In this document: piece after piece, positions 1-4,111 of the stretch
Numbering within the stretch: position 1 is the first letter of the stretch
Layout: each line of letters starts with the position of its first letter
From: Burkholderiales bacterium
Lineage (GTDB): Bacteria > Pseudomonadota > Gammaproteobacteria > Burkholderiales > Usitatibacteraceae
Assembly (NCBI GenBank): GCA_014378085.1
Contig: JACMOJ010000183.1
Coordinates: 1-6,627, forward strand
Reading direction: 5' to 3'
Length of the DNA stretch: 6,627 bases
Made by a program: the position numbers and the translations under genes
The notes under the pieces: model-generated
What the model was told of the DNA's origin: nothing
Database searches by the model: none
What the model saw: only the letters and a program-made list of their open reading frames with translations

Positions 1-127
1 ATACCAACATTTTAGCCCGTCGCGCGTTGAATGATCACCCAGCAATTGGTAAACACCGCTTGTAGGACTGCGGCTACTGACTGACGGTTGAAGCATGTTA
101 ACGCGTAATTTGTGCGTTTCCCGAACC

Positions 128-133
128 TATAGT
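128..133 (+). promoter_or_regulatory. Possible -10 hexamer upstream of the protease gene
   Basis: TATAGT matches the sigma-70 -10 consensus at five of six bases and lies 45 bases before the protease start, giving a leader of about 40 bases. No good -35 hexamer lies 16-18 bases upstream (the stretch reads GTAATT or similar), so this is weak. The rest of bases 1-178 shows no gene and no other signal I can support. Confidence 0.2.
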
Positions 134-178
134 CATGTCGTTACCAATACTTCAAACGCCCTCGCCACCCGCCAATAA

Positions 179-3100
179 ATGATGTCAATTGCACACCAAA
201 TTTCTTTAGCGAAAATTTTCGTCATCGCATCTACGCTGTGCGTATGCCCGGCCATGGCGCAGTCCACACGCGCGGCGGCGCTTGAGCAGTCTCCGGTTAC
301 TAATAAAATTGCTTCCCTCGTAAACGTCGATACCGGCAATACGAATCGCGCCGAACGACTAGCGAAACTCGCCATGGGCGGCGCACCGGAAATCCTGCGC
401 AGTCGGCCCGCCAAGATTGACGCCGCCGTTTTGCACCAGATACGCGGCGCATTGGCAATTGGAATACCGCAATCCATTCGTATCGCGTTTTTTGATGATG
501 CCGACTTGCTGGTTCAGATTACACGAAGCGAGCGCTTTAGCAAAGGCGGCACGACCTACGTCGGCATGGTGCCGGGTATTGCCATGAGCAGTGTGGTGAT
601 TGTCGAAGAAAATGGTGTGTTGTCTGGAAATGTAAACGTGCTGGGTAAAAAATATCAGATTCGAAACGTGGGGGCGGCAGATCACGAGCTTCGGCAAATA
701 GATGTAGGGGCGCTACCACCTGATCACAGCGCCCTGCCCCTCTGGTCAGGCGAGAAATCAAGCCCGATGCGATCGAGAAACAGCGCGCCACTGGAATCAG
801 CCATCCAAACTGCCAGCGACGATGGCTCGTTGATCGATGTTATGGTCGTCTACACCCCGTCTGCGCGAATTTCGCAGGGCGGTTCGGCGGCGATGAATTC
901 ACTCGTCAACCTGGCCGTGGCGGAAACCAATAACGCGTACGCTAATAGCCTCGTGAAACAGCGTGTGCGATTGGTCTATGCCGGTGAGGTGAATTATGCG
1001 GAGAGCGATTTCGCTACCGACCTCGCGCGCCTGCAAGGCACCACCGATGGCTTCATGGATGCGATACACCAGCTTCGTGACTTGTACGGCGCTGATATTG
1101 TCAGCCTGTGGGGAAATTACAGCGGTGGGTGCGGATTGGCGAATCTGATGCTCGACGAAAACGCCAATTTTTCGAGCCAGGGGTTTCACGTCGTCGATCG
1201 CAATTGCGCCACCAGTAACTTGAGTTTCGCCCATGAGTTAGGACACAACATGGGCCTGCAGCATGACGTGTTCGACGGCAATGCCGGTACCACGGTTACA
1301 CCCGAACGCAGTACTGTGCCTACTGCGATCAATTATGCGCACGGCTATGTTGATCTAAATAACCGCTTTCGTAGCGTGATGGCCATTAGCGCGCAGTGCG
1401 ACGCGCAAAATCCGGTGGTCCATTGTCCGCGCATCCCACATTTCTCAAACCCGCAGGTTACCGTGGGGGGTGCCCCGACCGGTAACGCCAATGCGCAGGA
1501 ATTCAGGGCGTTAAATGACACTCGTGACACCACGGCCAATTTTCGTGCTTCTGTAAACCTTGCGGGCGCCGGTACCGTCATATTTTCGCCCGCCAGATAC
1601 GTTGTCACCGAAAGTGTCGGTGCGGTGACGTTGTTGGTCACGCGTCACGCGGGTTCAACCGGCGCGGTATCCGTGAGTTACGCCACCGTAGCCGGCAGTG
1701 CAGTAGCGGGATCAGACTACGTCGCCCAGTCAGGCACCCTCAACTGGGCCGATGGCGAGTCAGGCACCAAAATCATTACGGTGCAGATTTTGCAGGATCG
1801 GGTGCTGGACGGGCCCAAAGGATTCACTGTCACCATCGAGACATTGACTGGCGGTGTATCCACAGGCGCTCCCGGTGTGACCAAAGCCAGTGCCGTCGTC
1901 GAAATTAACGACGCTGATGCGGATAGTTTTCCACCAGGCTGCATGTTGCCATTGACCGGCTGGACTTTCCCGGCGCTCGGCTGGTCCGTTGCCACTGATA
2001 CGTATTTCGGCGCGTCGTGCAGCTTGAAAACGAATTCGGCAGCAAACAGTGGCAGTGCACGGATCCAGTTCGTTGGCAACTTTACCGCTGGCACGATCAG
2101 CTTTGCCCGCCGCGTCTCGAGTCAAAGTAGCAACGATTGTCTGCGCTTCTTTATCGATGGTGTCGAGCAAAATATAGGTGGCACGTGCGCGAGCGGGTTG
2201 GGTGCTTCCGGGGAAACTGCATGGGCAATGTTAAGTTTCAATATCTCCGTTGGCGCACACACGCTAGTCTGGTCCCATGAGAAAGATGCTTCTGGCTTGA
2301 CAGGCGCAGGCGCAGCATGGATCGACAGCGTGGCGCTGCCCTTGGGCGGTGCACCGCAGATACAAAGCGCACCGCCGGCTGGCGGTTTTCTCAATATTCC
2401 TTACTCTCACCACTTTGCCGTCGGCGGTAGCCCCACAATCTCTTATGCCCTGCTCTCACCTTCTCTGCCCGATGGCCTCACGCTGAATACATCGACCGGC
2501 GTTATCTCCGGAATCCCGCGTGCGCTTGGAACGTTCAGCGGGTTCGTCAGGGCGTTTAACGACGCCTTCCCGCCGTTTGCACAACAGCCATTCGTAATCT
2601 CAATTGTTGGTGCGGCACCGAGCGCTCCCGTGGTTGACGCTACGCTGACGGACAACAGCTTTGTCAGGATCAGCGCCTCACCAGCCACGAGCGCCGGCAG
2701 CGCGCCAATCACCAGCTATACCGCAACGTGTAACCCGGGTGCGATCACCGGCACCAGCGCAACGTCGACAATTGAAGTTGCAGGCCTGGTCAACGGCGTC
2801 GAATACAGCTGCGCCATTACCGCAACCAACACCTACGGCTCCAGCACCGCCTCGGCACCTGCAATCGTCATGCCAGTGGCGACCAAACCAGGCGCGCCCT
2901 TTATCGGCGCCGCCATACCAGGGAACGCACGGGCATTTATCGGATTTTCGCCCCCGGTATCGGATGGCGGCATGGCGATCACGACTTATACCGCAGTCTG
3001 CGATCCGGGCATATTGGCCGGCATTGGTAATGTTTCACCGGTCGTCGTCAACAATCTCACTAACGGCGTCCGCTACGATTGTGCGGTGACTGCCACGAAT

Positions 3101-3679
3101 GCTGTCGGCATGAGTGTTGTGTCGGCAACAGCCGGAGTTACCCCATCGACGACGACACAGCTCACACTCCTTGGTGTGGTTTCCCGAAAATCACACGGTG
3201 TAACGGGCGCGTTCGAGCTGCCCATTGATACCGCGCCTACAATCGCCGGTGCTGTCACCGTCGAGCCGCGCAGTATCGGCAACGGTCATCAAGTCGTATT
3301 TAGGTTCAACAATACCGTCGACACGCGCGTTTCACCAATCGTTCTCGACGCCGCAAATCGCGCCGTGGGCGCGTCGCTACTCTTATCCGACACCGACGTC
3401 ATCGTGACTATCCCAAGCGTTGCCGACGCCTCGCGCGTCGCGATATTTCTCAATGGCGTTAATGGTTCATCCCGGGTCTTTTCTGCCGCGCTCGGTTTTC
3501 TGGTTGGCGATATAACCAATTCGTATGTTGTCAACGCTAGCGATATCAATGGCGTGAAGGCCAGGTCTGGTCAAATGACGACGGCGGGCAATTTTCTGTT
3601 TGACCTGAACGCTAACGGAAGCATCAACGCGTCCGACATTCAGATGGTGAAGGCGCAATCAGGGGCCGTTTTGCCGTAA
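179..3679 (+). CDS. Secreted reprolysin-like zinc metalloprotease with Calx-beta, FN3 and C-terminal dockerin-like modules
   Basis: Predicted extracellular metzincin endopeptidase of 1166 residues; substrate unknown. A signal peptide is seen at residues 1-27 (hydrophobic core, AMA|QS cleavage). Residues 28 to about 215 look like a propeptide; it has no cysteine, so no cysteine switch. The catalytic domain (about 217-455) opens with IDVMVVYTP and holds HELGHNMGLQHD at 352-363: zinc ligands H352, H356, H362 and catalytic E353. M401 is the likely Met-turn. Cysteines 318, 343, 407 and 416 could form two disulphides. Then follow a Calx-beta-like domain (462-580), a jelly-roll-like domain (583-722), a putative Ig domain (724-812), two FN3 domains (813-900, 902-990) and an SRKSHG/dockerin-like C-terminus (about 994-1166). 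Start: tandem ATG ATG at 179/182 directly after an in-frame TAA (176-178), so it cannot begin further upstream; the next in-frame ATG (254) would lose the signal peptide. No Shine-Dalgarno sequence is visible. The protease call is firm; the jelly-roll and putative Ig assignments are less so. Confidence 0.93.
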   Translation: MMSIAHQISLAKIFVIASTLCVCPAMAQSTRAAALEQSPVTNKIASLVNVDTGNTNRAERLAKLAMGGAPEILRSRPAKIDAAVLHQIRGALAIGIPQSIRIAFFDDADLLVQITRSERFSKGGTTYVGMVPGIAMSSVVIVEENGVLSGNVNVLGKKYQIRNVGAADHELRQIDVGALPPDHSALPLWSGEKSSPMRSRNSAPLESAIQTASDDGSLIDVMVVYTPSARISQGGSAAMNSLVNLAVAETNNAYANSLVKQRVRLVYAGEVNYAESDFATDLARLQGTTDGFMDAIHQLRDLYGADIVSLWGNYSGGCGLANLMLDENANFSSQGFHVVDRNCATSNLSFAHELGHNMGLQHDVFDGNAGTTVTPERSTVPTAINYAHGYVDLNNRFRSVMAISAQCDAQNPVVHCPRIPHFSNPQVTVGGAPTGNANAQEFRALNDTRDTTANFRASVNLAGAGTVIFSPARYVVTESVGAVTLLVTRHAGSTGAVSVSYATVAGSAVAGSDYVAQSGTLNWADGESGTKIITVQILQDRVLDGPKGFTVTIETLTGGVSTGAPGVTKASAVVEINDADADSFPPGCMLPLTGWTFPALGWSVATDTYFGASCSLKTNSAANSGSARIQFVGNFTAGTISFARRVSSQSSNDCLRFFIDGVEQNIGGTCASGLGASGETAWAMLSFNISVGAHTLVWSHEKDASGLTGAGAAWIDSVALPLGGAPQIQSAPPAGGFLNIPYSHHFAVGGSPTISYALLSPSLPDGLTLNTSTGVISGIPRALGTFSGFVRAFNDAFPPFAQQPFVISIVGAAPSAPVVDATLTDNSFVRISASPATSAGSAPITSYTATCNPGAITGTSATSTIEVAGLVNGVEYSCAITATNTYGSSTASAPAIVMPVATKPGAPFIGAAIPGNARAFIGFSPPVSDGGMAITTYTAVCDPGILAGIGNVSPVVVNNLTNGVRYDCAVTATNAVGMSVVSATAGVTPSTTTQLTLLGVVSRKSHGVTGAFELPIDTAPTIAGAVTVEPRSIGNGHQVVFRFNNTVDTRVSPIVLDAANRAVGASLLLSDTDVIVTIPSVADASRVAIFLNGVNGSSRVFSAALGFLVGDITNSYVVNASDINGVKARSGQMTTAGNFLFDLNANGSINASDIQMVKAQSGAVLP
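2615..3148 (+). repeat. Tandem pair of cysteine-bearing FN3 domains in the protease
   Basis: Two consecutive fibronectin type III-like domains (residues 813-900 and 902-990) share the skeleton APxxP...ITxYTAxCxPG...L.NGVxYxCAxTATNxxG. Each has one cysteine pair exactly 27 residues apart (C851/C878 and C941/C968), likely a disulphide. They are diverged copies. A third relative lies in the downstream gene (residues 370-457, C408/C436, spacing 28). They probably act as spacers or binding modules. Confidence 0.75.
3182..3676 (+). other. C-terminal SRKxHG plus dockerin-like module of the protease
   Basis: Residues 1002-1166 begin SRKSHG, continue through E1029-P-R1031 and a VVFRFNN strand, and end in a duplicated loop-helix unit. 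Loop 1 (3509-3544) runs from D1111 to D1122 and ends NASD. Loop 2 (3602-3637) is DLNANGSINASD, with D1142, N1144, N1146, G1147, I1149, N1150 and D1153 matching the EF-hand/dockerin calcium loop. Each loop is followed by a short helix of the form VKAxSG. I recall this whole module as a recurrent C-terminus of exported proteins in environmental bacteria without cellulosomes. Calcium binding is likely; its partner is not known to me. Confidence 0.75.
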
Positions 3680-3788
3680 TCATTGTGGTCGCGCAGCTGT
3701 GATTCGATTGCCCTAACCATGCTGTCAGCGAGTGAACAAGTTTTAAAAATGAAACACTAGCACTGGCGGGGCGCATTGACTAAAATTG

Positions 3789-3803
3789 GTTGAAAATCTG
3801 CGG
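3789..3803 (+). repeat. Direct repeat, copy 1
   Basis: GTTGAAAATCTGCGG. It matches the copy at 4055-4069 at 14 of 15 bases, 266 bases apart. The function is unknown. Confidence 0.55.
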
Positions 3804-3820
3804 CGCATGTTTCGCAAGAG

Positions 3821-3836
3821 TTCCGATGCATCTGAA
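3821..3836. promoter_or_regulatory. Imperfect 16-base palindrome
   Basis: TTCCGATGCATCTGAA has two-fold symmetry at seven of eight base pairs around a perfect GATGCATC core. It is a possible regulator-binding site, upstream of the CRP-type dyad by two roughly equal steps. No known consensus is recognised. Confidence 0.3.
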
Positions 3837-3845
3837 TTAAACGTG

Positions 3846-3857
3846 TCAAGCCCTTGA
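3846..3857. promoter_or_regulatory. Short inverted repeat TCAAG-CC-CTTGA
   Basis: Perfect 5-base arms around a 2-base spacer. Its centre lies 23 bases after the centre of the previous palindrome and 24 before that of the CRP-type site. It is short enough to arise by chance. Confidence 0.25.
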
Positions 3858-3867
3858 TCGCGCGTAT

Positions 3868-3883
3868 TGTGACCAAGCTCACA
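3868..3883. promoter_or_regulatory. CRP/Vfr/Clp-type binding site
   Basis: TGTGA-CCAAGC-TCACA is an exact match to the core consensus TGTGA-N6-TCACA of the cAMP receptor protein family. It is the strongest regulatory signal in the window. It lies about 230 bases before the downstream start codon and about 190 after the protease stop, so the likely target is the downstream gene. The nearest -10-like hexamer, TAAGAT (3911-3916), would put the dyad centre near -47, which is neither the usual class I (-61.5) nor class II (-41.5) position. The site is convincing; its promoter is not identified. Confidence 0.6.
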
Positions 3884-4054
3884 TTGCAAATGAAAAATGT
3901 TCCGCGGTAGTAAGATTTAGATGGCCTCTTTGCGCCATTCGTTTCATCATGTGCGGGAGTTCTTGGGGGCAGTGAACGGTATTTTGCTCGAGTAGTTGTT
4001 TTGTCTGACCGTGCAGTGCCAGATTTGGATTTTTAATTCGATCTATTAAGGTCT

Positions 4055-4069
4055 GTTCAAAATCTGCGG
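4055..4069 (+). repeat. Direct repeat, copy 2
   Basis: GTTCAAAATCTGCGG. It differs from the copy at 3789-3803 only at the fourth base, and lies about 40 bases before the downstream start codon. Confidence 0.55.
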
Positions 4070-4071
4070 AA

Positions 4072-4086
4072 CTTGTCATGACCAAG
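4072..4086. promoter_or_regulatory. Imperfect dyad just upstream of the ribosome binding site
   Basis: CTTGTCATGACCAAG contains a perfect GTCATGAC palindrome (4075-4082) flanked by CTT and (C)AAG, with symmetry broken by one extra base. Its right half, TGACCAAG, also occurs inside the CRP-type site (3870-3877). It could be an operator or a small RNA hairpin near the start; the evidence is thin. Confidence 0.25.
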
Positions 4087-4097
4087 TAAAATGTAAT

Positions 4098-4105
4098 GAG
4101 AGAAG
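4098..4105 (+). promoter_or_regulatory. Ribosome binding site of the downstream exported protein
   Basis: GAGAGAAG is purine-rich and ends six bases before ATG 4112. It directly abuts ATG 4106, which is too close for normal initiation. It therefore decides the start in favour of 4112. Confidence 0.55.
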
Positions 4106-4111
4106 ATGAAT

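Larger units (their letters stand above)
3680..4111. other. Intergenic region between the protease and the downstream exported protein
   Basis: This 432-base gap is AT-richer than both genes. It contains a 15-base direct repeat, several dyad-symmetric elements including a CRP-type site, and the ribosome binding site of the downstream gene. I found no GC-rich hairpin followed by a T-run after the protease stop, so no intrinsic terminator is called. No tRNA or rRNA is seen. A minus-strand frame is open from 4163 down to 3879 (possible start at 4079, 66 codons), but it lacks a ribosome binding site and has AT-rich third positions unlike the two genes, so I do not call it a gene. Confidence 0.7.

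Noticed and set aside
2661..3089. Plus-strand frame of 142 codons inside the protease gene
   Set aside because: It overlaps the FN3-coding region in another frame and encodes a low-complexity proline- and arginine-rich product.
3680..3760. Intrinsic terminator after the protease stop
   Set aside because: GCTGTCAGC followed by GTTTTAAAAA was considered, but the stem is at most four pairs with an impossible loop and the T-run is short and displaced.
3776..3804. Promoter with TTGACT or TTGAAA as -35
   Set aside because: Both are good -35 matches, but the expected -10 positions 16-18 bases downstream are GC-rich and unlike TATAAT.
4087..4092. TAAAAT as -10 for the downstream gene
   Set aside because: The hexamer is good, but the only -35-like hexamer nearby (TTGTCA at 4073-4078) is eight bases away, and a transcript from here would start on the ribosome binding site.
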